In this document: in pieces, positions 43,896 to 52,265 of the stretch | Position numbering within the stretch: the stretch's first letter is position 1 | How the letters are laid out: each line of letters opens with the position of its first letter | Source of the DNA: an uncultured Oscillospiraceae bacterium | Lineage (GTDB): Bacteria; Bacillota; Clostridia; Oscillospirales; Ruminococcaceae | Assembly: GCA_934232845.1 (NCBI GenBank) | Contig: CAKQGD010000002.1 | Location: 1-64,000 of the forward strand | Direction of reading: 5' to 3' | DNA length: 64,000 bases | Notes under the pieces: model-generated | What the model was told of the DNA's origin: nothing | What the model saw: the letters and a program-made list of their open reading frames with translations, nothing else | Database searches by the model: none | Position numbers and translations under genes: made by a program

Positions 43896-46043
43896 TTGAA
43901 CTTTGCGGAAATTCTGTCGCGGGAGCTTTCCATCCGCGTCTCGCAGGCCGAAGCCGCCGTGCGCCTGCTGGAGGAGGGGAACACAGTCCCTTTTATCGCG
44001 CGCTACCGGAAAGAAGCGACGGGGTCGCTTGACGACGGACAGCTGCGCGATCTCGCCGAACGGCTGGAGTATTTGAAAAATCTTGACCGCAGGCGTGAGG
44101 AAATTTCCTCTTCAATCACGCAGCAGGGCGCGATGACGGAAGAACTGCAAAAACAGATTGCCGCCGCACAGACGCTGGCCGCCTTGGAGGATCTGTACCT
44201 TCCGTATAAGAAGAAACGGCGCACGAGGGCCTCTATTGCCCGGGAAAAGGGGCTGGAGCCTCTGGCGGAGCTGTTTTGGGAACAGACCGGCGCAAAGCTG
44301 CCGGAGACGCTTGCGCTGGCATTTATCGATCCCGAAAAGGGCGTCGAAACGGCGCAGGACGCCGTTGCCGGTGCGCGGGATATTTTGGCTGAGCGCATCG
44401 CCGAGGACGCTGCCGTTCGCGGGAAGCTGCGCGCACAGCTCGAAAGAGAGGGCGTTGTGCGTTCCTTCTCCGATGAAACTCAGCCGGGCGTCTACTCGAT
44501 GTATTATGATTTTCAGGAGCCGGTCTCGAAGATCGCGTCATATCGTGTGTTGGCGATCGACCGGGGAGAGCGTGAGGGAGTGCTGAAGGTTTCCGTTGAG
44601 TGCGGGAGGGAGGCGCTGCGTGACACGCTTTTTTCCCTCGTGGTGAAGCCGGGCTTTTCGCCGTCGTGCGATGTGGTGCGGGAGTCGGCTTCCGACGCGC
44701 TGACACGTCTGCTGCTGCCTTCTCTCGAACGCGAGGCGCGCGGCGCTCTGTCCGAGCGCGCCGCGGAACAGGCCATCCGCGTCTTCGCGATGAATCTGCG
44801 TCCGCTTCTGATGCAGCCCCCGGTGCGCGGCAGGGTTGTCATGGGATTTGATCCGGCCTACCGTACGGGCTGCAAGATTGCGGTGACGGATGCGACGGGA
44901 CGCGTGCTTGACACGACGGTCGTATATCCTACGCCGCCCCAGAAAAAGACCGCCGAAGCAAAGAAAACTCTGCTTGCACTGATCGACCGCTGGAGCATTG
45001 ACGTAATCGCGGTCGGCAACGGCACCGCATCAAAAGAATCTGAAATTTTTGTCGCGGAGCTGATTCGTGAGGCATCTCATCCGGTGTCCTATATGGTTGT
45101 CAGCGAGGCGGGCGCGAGCGTCTATTCCGCGTCTAAACTCGGCGCGGAGGAATTTCCCCAGTATGATGTATCGCTGCGGTCGGCGATCTCCATCGCGCGG
45201 CGCCTGCAGGATCCGCTTGCGGAGCTGGTCAAAATTGAGCCGCGGGCCGTCGGCGTAGGCCAGTATCAGCATGATATGCCGCCTGCAAAGCTTGACGCTG
45301 CTCTCTGCGCGGTGGTGGAAGACTGTGTCAACGCAGTTGGGGTGGATGTGAATACCGCCTCCGCATCGCTTTTGTCCTATGTGTCGGGAATCGGCCCCGC
45401 GCTGGCCAAGAATATCGTCGCATACCGCGAGGAGAACGGCCCCTTTCCGTCGAGAAAAGAACTGCTGAAAGTGAAAAAGCTCGGCAAAAAAGCCTTTGAA
45501 CAGGCGGCGGGCTTTCTGAGGGTGCCGGAGGGGGAAAATCCTCTCGACAACACGGGCGTTCATCCGGAAACGTATGACGCGGTGAAAAAACTGCTTGCAC
45601 TGACGGGGTTCTCTCTGCAGGATGCCGCGGCGGGCAGTCTGTCTGAACTGGCTTTGCGTGTATCGCAGTACGGAGAGACGGCCATGGCCGAGGCCGTGGG
45701 GGTAGGCGTGCCGACTCTGCACGATATGGTGCGCGAGCTGACAAAACCCGGGCGTGACCCGCGGGACGAGCTACCTCAGCCGGTGCTGCGCAGCGACCTG
45801 CTTGCGCTGTCTGACCTGAAGCCCGGCATGGTGCTGCAGGGAACGGTGCGCAATGTGGTGGATTTCGGCGCGTTTGTCGATATTGGAGTACATCAGGACG
45901 GCTTGGTGCATATTTCCCGCATCTGCGGCCGATTTTTGCACCATCCCAGCGAGGCGGTGCGCGTCGGCGATACGGTGACGGTACGCGTACTCGAAATTGA
46001 CGAGAAGCGAAAACGCATTTCTTTGACGATGCGCGAAGAATGA
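43896..46043 (+). CDS. tex: Tex family RNA-binding transcription accessory protein
   Basis: 715 residues from TTG 43896, with GGGAGG upstream. Tex_N helical region (EGNTVPFIARYRKEATGSLD), YqgF-like fold (MGFDPAYRTGCKIAVTDATG), helix-hairpin-helix motifs (VNTASASLLSYVSGIGPALA) and a C-terminal S1 domain (LKPGMVLQGTVRNVVDFGAF). Complete and of normal length. It acts in nucleic-acid binding and transcription control. Follows rlmH by 23 nt. Confidence 0.95.
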   Translation: MNFAEILSRELSIRVSQAEAAVRLLEEGNTVPFIARYRKEATGSLDDGQLRDLAERLEYLKNLDRRREEISSSITQQGAMTEELQKQIAAAQTLAALEDLYLPYKKKRRTRASIAREKGLEPLAELFWEQTGAKLPETLALAFIDPEKGVETAQDAVAGARDILAERIAEDAAVRGKLRAQLEREGVVRSFSDETQPGVYSMYYDFQEPVSKIASYRVLAIDRGEREGVLKVSVECGREALRDTLFSLVVKPGFSPSCDVVRESASDALTRLLLPSLEREARGALSERAAEQAIRVFAMNLRPLLMQPPVRGRVVMGFDPAYRTGCKIAVTDATGRVLDTTVVYPTPPQKKTAEAKKTLLALIDRWSIDVIAVGNGTASKESEIFVAELIREASHPVSYMVVSEAGASVYSASKLGAEEFPQYDVSLRSAISIARRLQDPLAELVKIEPRAVGVGQYQHDMPPAKLDAALCAVVEDCVNAVGVDVNTASASLLSYVSGIGPALAKNIVAYREENGPFPSRKELLKVKKLGKKAFEQAAGFLRVPEGENPLDNTGVHPETYDAVKKLLALTGFSLQDAAAGSLSELALRVSQYGETAMAEAVGVGVPTLHDMVRELTKPGRDPRDELPQPVLRSDLLALSDLKPGMVLQGTVRNVVDFGAFVDIGVHQDGLVHISRICGRFLHHPSEAVRVGDTVTVRVLEIDEKRKRISLTMREE

Positions 46044-46145
46044 GGATTTTATCCGTGGACGGACACAGTTTGCTACGGATCAATGGCCGCATCTATATAA
46101 AGTATGTTTGTCTGCCGCGAGGCAGGCGGATGTGCAGGAAAAGAA

Positions 46146-46451
46146 ATGAGAAACGCTATGGTTCTCATTACCGTCACGTATCATCTGAAGCCCGGGTGCC
46201 GGGAAGCGTTCGTCAAAGCTGTTTTGGAGGAAAAGATTTCCGAACAGACTCGTATGGAGGAGGGGAATCTTGAATACCGATTCAGTTTGCCTCTTGACAG
46301 TCTCGATGAGGTCTGCCTGCTTGAAAAATGGGACAGCCGTGCCTGTCTCGCGCCGCACGGCGCACAGCCGCACTATCTGCGCCTGCAGGAGCTCAAGGCT
46401 CTGTATGTGGAAAAAACAAGCGTGAAGCGGTTTGAAACTACGGCTCTGTGA
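46146..46451 (+). CDS. Antibiotic-biosynthesis-monooxygenase-fold (ABM) small protein
   Basis: 101 residues. Dimeric ferredoxin-like alpha/beta fold: VTYHLKPGCREAFVKAVLEE, then EEGNLEYRFSLP and EVCLLEKWDSRACLAPH, the usual ABM strand-helix order. Members act on quinones, haem or aldehydes; some are only binding proteins. AGGA before ATG 46146. Last gene before a terminator. Confidence 0.75.
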   Translation: MRNAMVLITVTYHLKPGCREAFVKAVLEEKISEQTRMEEGNLEYRFSLPLDSLDEVCLLEKWDSRACLAPHGAQPHYLRLQELKALYVEKTSVKRFETTAL

Positions 46452-46480
46452 TGCGGACGGCCGAAAAATGATCTAACGGA

Positions 46481-46519
46481 ACATAAAAAAGAGGAGCGGG
46501 CTGCTCCTCTTTTTTATGT
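46481..46519. terminator. Bidirectional terminator
   Basis: 17-bp perfect stem (46481-46497 with 46503-46519) with T runs on both strands. It serves the ABM gene and the convergent GH5-like gene. Confidence 0.9.
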
Positions 46520-46526
46520 TCAGGTT

Positions 46527-47684
46527 TTAATGATAGATGCAGTCGAAGACGGGGCTCATCTCGGCAATCCACTCGTTTGTCTCTCTGTCATAAAACTTTG
46601 TATCGGAGTTGACGGCAAACGGAATCGCGGCTTCGGTAAGCTGCTGCGTCACGAACCGGGCGAATACAACCTGCTCTTCGACGGTATAGTCGTTTCCGTC
46701 GTTGCAGTTCCCGGGCATCCATGCACCCACCCAGGTCGGAATACCCGTTTGCTCCTGCCATGTAAGCGCCAGATCGATTTTCTCCTGAATCAGAGCACGC
46801 TCCTGCTTTGTACCGGTAGTCCACAGCTTTCGTTCGTTGGTTTTGCTGGGGCCCGCGGCGTAAAAATGCCATTCGGCCATCAGGTAATTGTTGTGTGCCG
46901 TGGGGATGTTCAGCTCGCTCAGATACGCGGGGTCTGAGCGCAGCCGGGGAGATATGATAAGAATTCTGGAGGGGTTGGTCTTTCGGATTTCCGTTGTGAG
47001 CCGCTCGTAAAGCTCGTTGAGTTTTCAGGCTTTTTATTCAGACTGTCGGTCGCTTCGATCAGTAAATCAAAAGAGAGAAGGTACGAGACATCTTTGTAAC
47101 GGTCGGCGACCTTTGTCCACCAATTTACGGCTTGCTGTATGTTCTCTTCACTGGGATTATTTTTAAATGCGTCCGCCTGATATGCGATCACGGGAATGAT
47201 GTTATGATCGAGACAGTCTTGAATCTGGCGATCCAATCCTTTTAAAAGCTCTTCCGATGCCGCATCCGCGATACGAATGCGGACATGAGAAACGCCGGCC
47301 TCTGCGAAATCCGATGCGGCCTGCGTATTATAATATTTTCGTCCCTGATTTGTTTTTTGACCAGTCAACATCCATGCCTTTTTTCAGCAGGCTTTGGTAA
47401 CTCCAAGGGGAAATAGGCTGCTTTCCGATGAGATCTTCCGATACGATGCCGGGCTGGGACGCCGGCGCCTGTGAAGAGGAGCTTTCTTCTTCGGACGAGG
47501 AGGCCGGCGGCTCATTTAACGAGGTGTTTTCTGAGGATGAGTCCGCGGTGCTTTCTTCAGAAGAAGAGCTTTCTTCCAAAGAGGCGGAAACCGCTGAGCT
47601 TTCTGAAGAAGCGTTCGGCGCGCTTGACTCGATAGAACAAGAAGACAGCGCCGCACATAAAAGAAGTAAAAATAGACGTTTCAA
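46527..47684 (-). pseudogene. GH5-like glycoside hydrolase lipoprotein with two frameshifts
   Basis: On the minus strand TTG 47684 (GGAGGG upstream) opens a lipoprotein signal (LKRLFLLLLCAALSSCS), then a Ser/Glu-rich linker (about 60 residues) and SPWSYQSLLKKGMDVDW. The frame breaks near 47353-47358 (six T on the plus strand, one base too many) and continues as GRKYYNTQAASDFAEAGVSH. It breaks again at 47022-47025 (four T, one too few) and continues as LNELYERLTTEIRKTNPSRI to the stop at 46527. The two shifts cancel. The fold resembles cellulase-type GH5 proteins, but the usual acidic nucleophile region reads WVGAWMPGN, so activity is doubtful even if the gene is intact. Decay or homopolymer sequencing error. 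Confidence 0.75.
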
Positions 47685-47800
47685 CAAAATCCCTCCGCAC
47701 ATTAAACTTTCGGCAAAATAAAGCCGCGGCCAAAAAGACAAGCTGCCGCACAGGTCCGCAAGCGAGAGTGCAGGTATGACGCAGCAAACAGTGTGTTTAC

Positions 47801-47836
47801 AAAAAAACACCGCAAGCAATTGCGGCTTGCGGTGTT
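47801..47836 (-). terminator. Terminator of tRNA-Val(CAC)
   Basis: 13-bp stem AAACACCGCAAGC with GCTTGCGGTGTTT (47804-47836) followed by a T run on the minus strand, directly abutting the tRNA 3' end. Confidence 0.85.
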
Positions 47837-47913
47837 TGGTGGAGACAACGGGGCTCGAACCTGTGACCTCCTGCGTGTGAAGCAGGCGCTCTGACCAGCT
47901 GAGCTATGCCTCC
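47836..47913 (-). tRNA. tRNA-Val (CAC) with 8-nt anticodon loop
   Basis: 78 nt with encoded CCA. Acceptor and D stems pair. The anticodon stem CCTGC/GCAGG encloses eight bases, TTTCACAC, instead of seven; CAC is the natural anticodon with one extra T before it. The T stem ACAGG/CCCGT has one A-C mismatch. A strong promoter and terminator flank it, so it is probably transcribed. Either a tRNA pseudogene or a tRNA with altered decoding. Confidence 0.8.
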
Positions 47914-47924
47914 GACAGTTTCTT

Positions 47925-47953
47925 ATTATAGCATTTGCGGACGCTTTCGTCAA
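47925..47953 (-). promoter_or_regulatory. Promoter of tRNA-Val(CAC)
   Basis: On the minus strand, TTGACG (47953-47948), 17-nt spacer, TATAAT (47930-47925). Confidence 0.85.
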
Positions 47954-48023
47954 TAGGTGCCGCGTTGTATATCAGAAAAGTTTTCGGTCATGCTAAGATA
48001 AATATGATTCGTGGAGTGTGCAT

Positions 48024-48713
48024 ATGGAGATTGCAGAGATGATTCTGACGGCGCTGCTGTCTTTTGCCGCGCTGTTTTTTCTGACGAAGCTTATCGGATG
48101 CCGCCAAGTGTCGCAGCTGAGCTTATTTGACTATATTAACGGAATCACAATCGGGTCACTGGCCGCCGACCTTGCGATTGCCGGACCGGGGCAGCGCCTT
48201 GCGCCTTTGATCGGAATGATGATTTATGCCGGGGCAACCTTTATTCTATCGCTGCTGACGGATAAATCTATTGCAGCGCGCCGTGTGATCGAGGGAAGGC
48301 CTCTGGTCCTTTTGGAGCATGACCGTCTGAAGGAAGAAAACTTTGCCAGGGCGCGCATCGACCTCGGAGAATTTTTAATGAGAGCGCGGGTGGCCGGATA
48401 TTTTGACCTTTCTCAGCTTTCGGCGGCGGTTTTGGAGCCTAACGGAATGATCAGTTTTCTGCCGAAGGGAGAATATCGTCCGGCAACACCGGGAGATCTG
48501 TCCATGCAGGCTGCTAAGGAGGGACTGTCCATGGCGGTAATTTTAGACGGGACTGTGCGGGAAGAGGCGCTTCATCGCTTTGGATTTGATATGACATGGC
48601 TTTTGCGCGAACTGAAACGGCATCGGGTGGGAGGCGTGAAGGACGTGTTTCTCGCCGTCTGCACGCCGGACGGAGTTCTGACGGTTTATCCGCGCCAAAA
48701 AAATAGAAAATAA
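48024..48713 (+). CDS. DUF421 (YetF-type) membrane protein
   Basis: 229 residues from ATG 48024 (GTGGAG 7 nt upstream). Three N-terminal membrane segments with LTKLIGCRQVSQLSLFDYIN and GITIGSLAADLAI, the DUF421 signature, then a cytoplasmic alpha/beta domain (RPLVLLEHDRLKEENFARAR). YetF-like proteins are small membrane proteins of unknown biochemical role, some linked to spore germination or lipid domains. Stands alone before tRNA-Lys. Confidence 0.88.
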   Translation: MEIAEMILTALLSFAALFFLTKLIGCRQVSQLSLFDYINGITIGSLAADLAIAGPGQRLAPLIGMMIYAGATFILSLLTDKSIAARRVIEGRPLVLLEHDRLKEENFARARIDLGEFLMRARVAGYFDLSQLSAAVLEPNGMISFLPKGEYRPATPGDLSMQAAKEGLSMAVILDGTVREEALHRFGFDMTWLLRELKRHRVGGVKDVFLAVCTPDGVLTVYPRQKNRK

Positions 48714-48738
48714 ACCTTTGAAAGAACTGCCGGTTTTC

Positions 48739-48767
48739 TTGACAAACCGATGATGGGCTGTTATACT
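48739..48767 (+). promoter_or_regulatory. Promoter of tRNA-Lys
   Basis: TTGACA (48739-48744), 17-nt spacer, TATACT (48762-48767). Confidence 0.88.
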
Positions 48768-48779
48768 ATATAAGCGTTT

Positions 48780-48855
48780 GAGCCACTAGCTCAGTCGGCA
48801 GAGCATTTGACTTTTAATCAAAGGGCCTGGGGTTCGAATCCCCAGTGGCTCACCA
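48780..48855 (+). tRNA. tRNA-Lys (TTT)
   Basis: 76 nt with encoded CCA. All stems pair; the anticodon arm TTTGA/TCAAA encloses CTTTTAA, anticodon TTT. Confidence 0.97.
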
Positions 48856-48858
48856 GAC

Positions 48859-48895
48859 GAAAAAGACAGGTCGAAAGACCTGTCTTTTTCTTTTT
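48859..48895 (+). terminator. Terminator of tRNA-Lys
   Basis: Stem GAAAAAGACAGGTC with GACCTGTCTTTTTC, loop GAAA, followed by six T. Confidence 0.9.
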
Positions 48896-49058
48896 TCTGA
48901 TCATATATCTTCTCGCCAGTTTGTTTGTGACAGAGACAAAAATGCGCTTGTATAAGAAACAGCAAGCAAATTTTTATCATAAATCCGCGGGAATTCTGTG
49001 AAAAAAGCGAAAACGGTGAGCTGAAATTCACAATTTGCACAAAAAAATATAAAAACAA

Positions 49059-49087
49059 TTGACATTTGTAAAAAAAAAGTCTATATT
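49059..49087 (+). promoter_or_regulatory. Promoter of the Tat-linked operon
   Basis: TTGACA (49059-49064), 17-nt spacer, TATATT (49082-49087), in a very AT-rich stretch (49030-49145). It gives a leader of about 190 nt before the first small gene. Confidence 0.75.
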
Positions 49088-49094
49088 TAAATAA

Positions 49095-49286
49095 AATCTA
49101 CAAAATTATTTTGAAATTGCGTTTTTTTTTCAAAAAACTACCAAATGTCCGAATATGAGTGAGAAAAGGCTGTACAGATAGGCTTTGAAAGAAGATAATT
49201 TCAAGAGCCCTGTGCAACCATTTTGAATAAAACACCCTGTGGCGTGCCGTTACAACAGGCTGCGGAGTAATAAGGAGGTGTTTGGA
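49095..49286 (+). promoter_or_regulatory. Long structured leader of the Tat-linked operon
   Basis: No gene seen. Hairpin 1 spans 49181-49209 (GGCT-TTGAAA with TTTCAA-AGCC, one bulged G). Hairpin 2 spans 49236-49259 (CCTGT with ACAGG, inner GGC/GCC). No T run follows either, so they are not simple terminators. I compared the text by eye with the common riboswitch cores I know and found no match. Confidence 0.4.
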
Positions 49287-49379
49287 TTGAAAAAAAGGTA
49301 CTCGATGGGCTTTCTGGTAGGCGCTGTTCTGGGAATAGCAATTTTTGCGGGAATTGTGCTGGTATGCTTGAACATTTGA
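49287..49379 (+). CDS. 30-residue single-helix membrane peptide
   Basis: TTG 49287, preceded by AAGGAGG, encodes a basic start (KKRYS) and one membrane helix (GFLVGAVLGIAIFAGIVLVC), ending LNI and TGA at 49377-49379. The strong ribosome site and its place 21 nt before the Tat-substrate gene argue that it is real. No family recognised. It could be a subunit-like helper of the membrane protein encoded downstream. Confidence 0.65.
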   Translation: MKKRYSMGFLVGAVLGIAIFAGIVLVCLNI

Positions 49380-49400
49380 TCAGGGGGAGGAATTAAAAAC

Positions 49401-50486
49401 ATGGATACACTGGACAGAAGAGAATTCATTAAAGGGGCAAGCGTAGGTACTTTGGCAGGCTTTGTGGCCTGCGGCGGAGTGACCTCAACGGTATTGCGCA
49501 AGGGCCTTATCCCAAAAGAAGCGAATCCCAATATTGAAATCGGAGAGCTCAAGGGAATCAACGTAAAATGTATTTCCGAGACGAGCTGGTTCGACAACTA
49601 CGTACAGCAGCAGGATTTTAAAAACGCCGGCGGCTCTCTGGTGCAGCAATACGATGTTGCATTTTCCCATACGGGCGTAGAAGCAGGCTACAATGGCGAC
49701 AATGCGGGCGGATATTCGGCGTTGATCGAGTTTGTGTTCATGGACGGCACAAAGAAGAAGGTACTGCTGGACGCCGGCTGGAACGTGGACTGGATGACGA
49801 AGCGTTACCAGGAAGAGGGCGTTGATAAGATGCTCAAAAATGGCGAGATCGATACCCTCGTGATCTCGCACGACCACTACGACCATTTTTGGGGAATTGA
49901 GTCCGTATTCCAGTGGAACCCCAACGTTACCATGATCATCCCGGATTCTTTCCGTGAGGAAAGCTATCAGCTGATGAGCGGGGCGAGCTTCCCGAAGCCG
50001 CCTATTTCCAATAAAATTCCTTTTAAGGGCGAACTGGTGAAGAATGCGATCGGTCAGGTACACCAGATCTACCCCGGCGTTTCGCTTGTGACATTTGACT
50101 GTCCGTGCGGCCGCGGCGTTGCCGGTGAGCAGGTGTTTGTGTGCAATGTGGCAGGCAAGGGCCTTGTAACGCTTTCCGGATGCTGCCATATGGGTCTGCT
50201 CACGCTGCTCACTTATACGAAGAATCATTTTAAGGGCGGCGACAAGATCTACGGCGTGTACGGCGGAGTACATATTTCTCCTTATGATAACTGGAGCCCG
50301 GCCAACGATGACCTTGTGCGCTCGATCGGTGACTATAATGTAGAGCGGCTGGGTGTAAACCACTGCACCGGCTACATCACTGTAGAAAAAATGATTGCCG
50401 CGGGCTTGCCGGTTGTAAAAGGAACGGCCCGGAATAAGACCAAAAAGGACCTCTACCTTGGCAACGGCGACACGATTGAATTTTGA
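49401..50486 (+). CDS. Tat-exported metallo-beta-lactamase-fold protein
   Basis: 361 residues. Twin-arginine signal at the N-terminus (DRREFIKGAS, R6-R7, then a mildly hydrophobic stretch to about residue 30), so it is exported folded. The MBL metal motif is H157-D-H159-Y-D161-H162 (SHDHYDHFWG), with further His at 263 (SGCCHMG), 291 (GGVHIS) and 321 (VNHCTG). The layout recalls the dihydropterin-ribofuranosyl-aminobenzene phosphate synthase-like MBL branch, but the true substrate is not readable. GGAGG is 10 nt before the ATG. The genes for TatA and TatC lie in the same operon. Confidence 0.85.
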   Translation: MDTLDRREFIKGASVGTLAGFVACGGVTSTVLRKGLIPKEANPNIEIGELKGINVKCISETSWFDNYVQQQDFKNAGGSLVQQYDVAFSHTGVEAGYNGDNAGGYSALIEFVFMDGTKKKVLLDAGWNVDWMTKRYQEEGVDKMLKNGEIDTLVISHDHYDHFWGIESVFQWNPNVTMIIPDSFREESYQLMSGASFPKPPISNKIPFKGELVKNAIGQVHQIYPGVSLVTFDCPCGRGVAGEQVFVCNVAGKGLVTLSGCCHMGLLTLLTYTKNHFKGGDKIYGVYGGVHISPYDNWSPANDDLVRSIGDYNVERLGVNHCTGYITVEKMIAAGLPVVKGTARNKTKKDLYLGNGDTIEF

Positions 50487-50500
50487 GGAGGCGGCCTGAA

Positions 50501-51793
50501 ATGAAAATTGAAAACTGGTTGGGAACACGGAAACTGGAATCTCGGGGCAACTGGATTGTATCGGGTCTGTGTGATCTTGCCTTGATGCTTGCCGTATTCA
50601 TGATCCTGTGGTATGTGTTTATGGACCCGCGCGGAATCTTGCGTATGTATACCCCCATGTACGGCTATGCCTATGTGCAGTGGCTGTTGGTATCCGTATT
50701 GATCGTTCATTTTGTGTTTCGTCTGTATCCGTTCCAGAACAGTTCGTTTCTGGTGAAAAAGCCGCCTATCGTAAAGGGACTTATTCTCGCCGCTACCGCG
50801 GTGGTTTTGATGCTCTTTATGGTGAACGTCGTATTCAAGGGCATACTCGGTACGCTGGCAATCCCCTACTTCAGCGAGCAGGGAATGCTGGATCTGGGAC
50901 AGAACGCATTCACGGCGCGTGAATATGCCCACCAGGCGATTACCATGTACGGAGGAATTATGGCCATGATGATCCCTCTGTGGGTGTTACATATGAACAA
51001 CTGGCCCGCCGGTGAGATACATAACTGGAAAGGCTACCTCACCAGCTTCCTGCTGGTGTTCGCAATCGCCGGTTTCGGATTTTTGATTTTCTTCCATCCG
51101 CACATGGGCGTGCTGTTCTATCCGTGGCAGACATGGGCCGCCGTCGTTCCATGGTGGGAGAATTTCTCGAAAACATTGAGCAGTAACTTCTGCCTTGGTC
51201 TTATTATGTGCTGGACGGCCACCATGTGGATCACCAATGTTACGTTTGAGGGCTATCCGTATAAAAAGATCAAAAAGCAGCCTTGGCGTGCGCTTGCAGG
51301 TATCTTCGGTACGCTGCTGGTAGCCGTGATTTTCTTTAACATCTTCCTGCTTCTGCAGTCGCTGGTATGGGGCGAACCCGTGCGTGGCAGCCAGCTGCTC
51401 ACGGCGGTGGACTGGCGGTATCTGCACAGTGGTGAGTGCGCCATGTTTATGCTGCTGATCGCGCTGATTTGGGGATTTTATTTTAAAAACTGGCCACACA
51501 AATTTGAGCCGGAGGTCAACATGGCGCTTCGCTTTGTGATCGTTTGCGTACTTACGTTTGCGTTCTACGTATTCTACTACAAGTTCAACCCGGTGCTGCT
51601 GGGTCAGCAGGCGGGCTATTCCAACCCGCTGCAGTATCCGTTGGCCGCCACCAGCTTGATCGTCGTACTGCTGTTGATGCACAACTGGTTCTTTGATTTG
51701 GCGCCGGGATATCGGCTGGCAAACCGTGCCGAGCTGCTGGCCGCAGAAGAGGAAGCCGAAAAAGAACCGGTAGCGCAGACAACCAATGGATAA
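50501..51793 (+). CDS. Polytopic membrane protein of unknown function
   Basis: 430 residues from ATG 50501 (GAGGAGG upstream). About ten hydrophobic segments: near 20-41, 60-77, 93-115, 146-165, 183-203, 232-250, 268-290, 315-332, 346-366 and 388-405. His70, His144 and His164 lie in or at the edge of helices, and Trp and Phe are abundant, which would suit binding of a cofactor or quinone; that is inference. The tail is acidic (EEEAEKEP). I recognise no named family. It starts 14 nt after the exported MBL protein gene, so the two probably work together. Confidence 0.75.
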   Translation: MKIENWLGTRKLESRGNWIVSGLCDLALMLAVFMILWYVFMDPRGILRMYTPMYGYAYVQWLLVSVLIVHFVFRLYPFQNSSFLVKKPPIVKGLILAATAVVLMLFMVNVVFKGILGTLAIPYFSEQGMLDLGQNAFTAREYAHQAITMYGGIMAMMIPLWVLHMNNWPAGEIHNWKGYLTSFLLVFAIAGFGFLIFFHPHMGVLFYPWQTWAAVVPWWENFSKTLSSNFCLGLIMCWTATMWITNVTFEGYPYKKIKKQPWRALAGIFGTLLVAVIFFNIFLLLQSLVWGEPVRGSQLLTAVDWRYLHSGECAMFMLLIALIWGFYFKNWPHKFEPEVNMALRFVIVCVLTFAFYVFYYKFNPVLLGQQAGYSNPLQYPLAATSLIVVLLLMHNWFFDLAPGYRLANRAELLAAEEEAEKEPVAQTTNG

Positions 51794-52061
51794 GGGACGC
51801 AGATATTTTTTACGCCGGGGCTTTGCAGAATTTTGCGGAGAGGTCTACAACTCCTTTTTGCAGGAGAGTAAAACCGAAGCGGAAAAAGAAGCAGATTCGA
51901 TCGATAGGTTCTTTTCCTCATGGTCTTCCTGTCAGGCGTTCTTGTCTGAGTATACGATGGAAGAACTGCAGGAGGATGCCCGGCGGGTAGGCATCGACTG
52001 TACGGACCTGTCAAAGCGCGAGCTTGCCCGCAAGCTTGCTTATAAAGAAAAAAATTTATAG
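51786..52061 (+). CDS. Small soluble protein with SAP/Rho-N-like C-terminus
   Basis: 91 residues; ATG 51786 overlaps the previous stop by 8 nt, so it is translationally coupled. The N-terminus (DKGRRYFLRRGFAEF) recalls an RR motif but has no hydrophobic stretch, so it is not a signal. The C-terminal TMEELQEDARRVGIDCTD then LSKRELARKL fits the helix-extension-helix pattern of SAP/Rho-N motifs. Possible chaperone or assembly factor for the exported protein; this is inference. Confidence 0.6.
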   Translation: MDKGRRYFLRRGFAEFCGEVYNSFLQESKTEAEKEADSIDRFFSSWSSCQAFLSEYTMEELQEDARRVGIDCTDLSKRELARKLAYKEKNL

Positions 52062-52074
52062 GAGGCTTGGTTAT

Positions 52075-52251
52075 ATGGGAAGTCTTGGTTTTCCCGAAAT
52101 TTTTCTAATCTTGGTCATTTGTTTAGTAGTGTTCGGCCCCTCTAAACTGCCGGATATCGGCAAGGCGTTCGGCAAGGGCATTCGGGAGTTTAAAACCGCG
52201 GTAAGTGGGGATGAACTCCGGCATGACGATTCGGACAGTAAAGAAAAATAA
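52075..52251 (+). CDS. tatA: Sec-independent translocase subunit TatA
   Basis: 58 residues from ATG 52075 (AGGAGG 9 nt upstream). One N-terminal helix (FPEIFLILVICLVVFG), the FGPSKLPDIG hinge and the amphipathic helix KAFGKGIREFKTAV, then an acidic tail: textbook TatA. No TatB is present, as in minimal Gram-positive Tat systems. Directly upstream of tatC. Confidence 0.95.
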   Translation: MGSLGFPEIFLILVICLVVFGPSKLPDIGKAFGKGIREFKTAVSGDELRHDDSDSKEK

Positions 52252-52265
52252 ATGAGGAAACAGCG

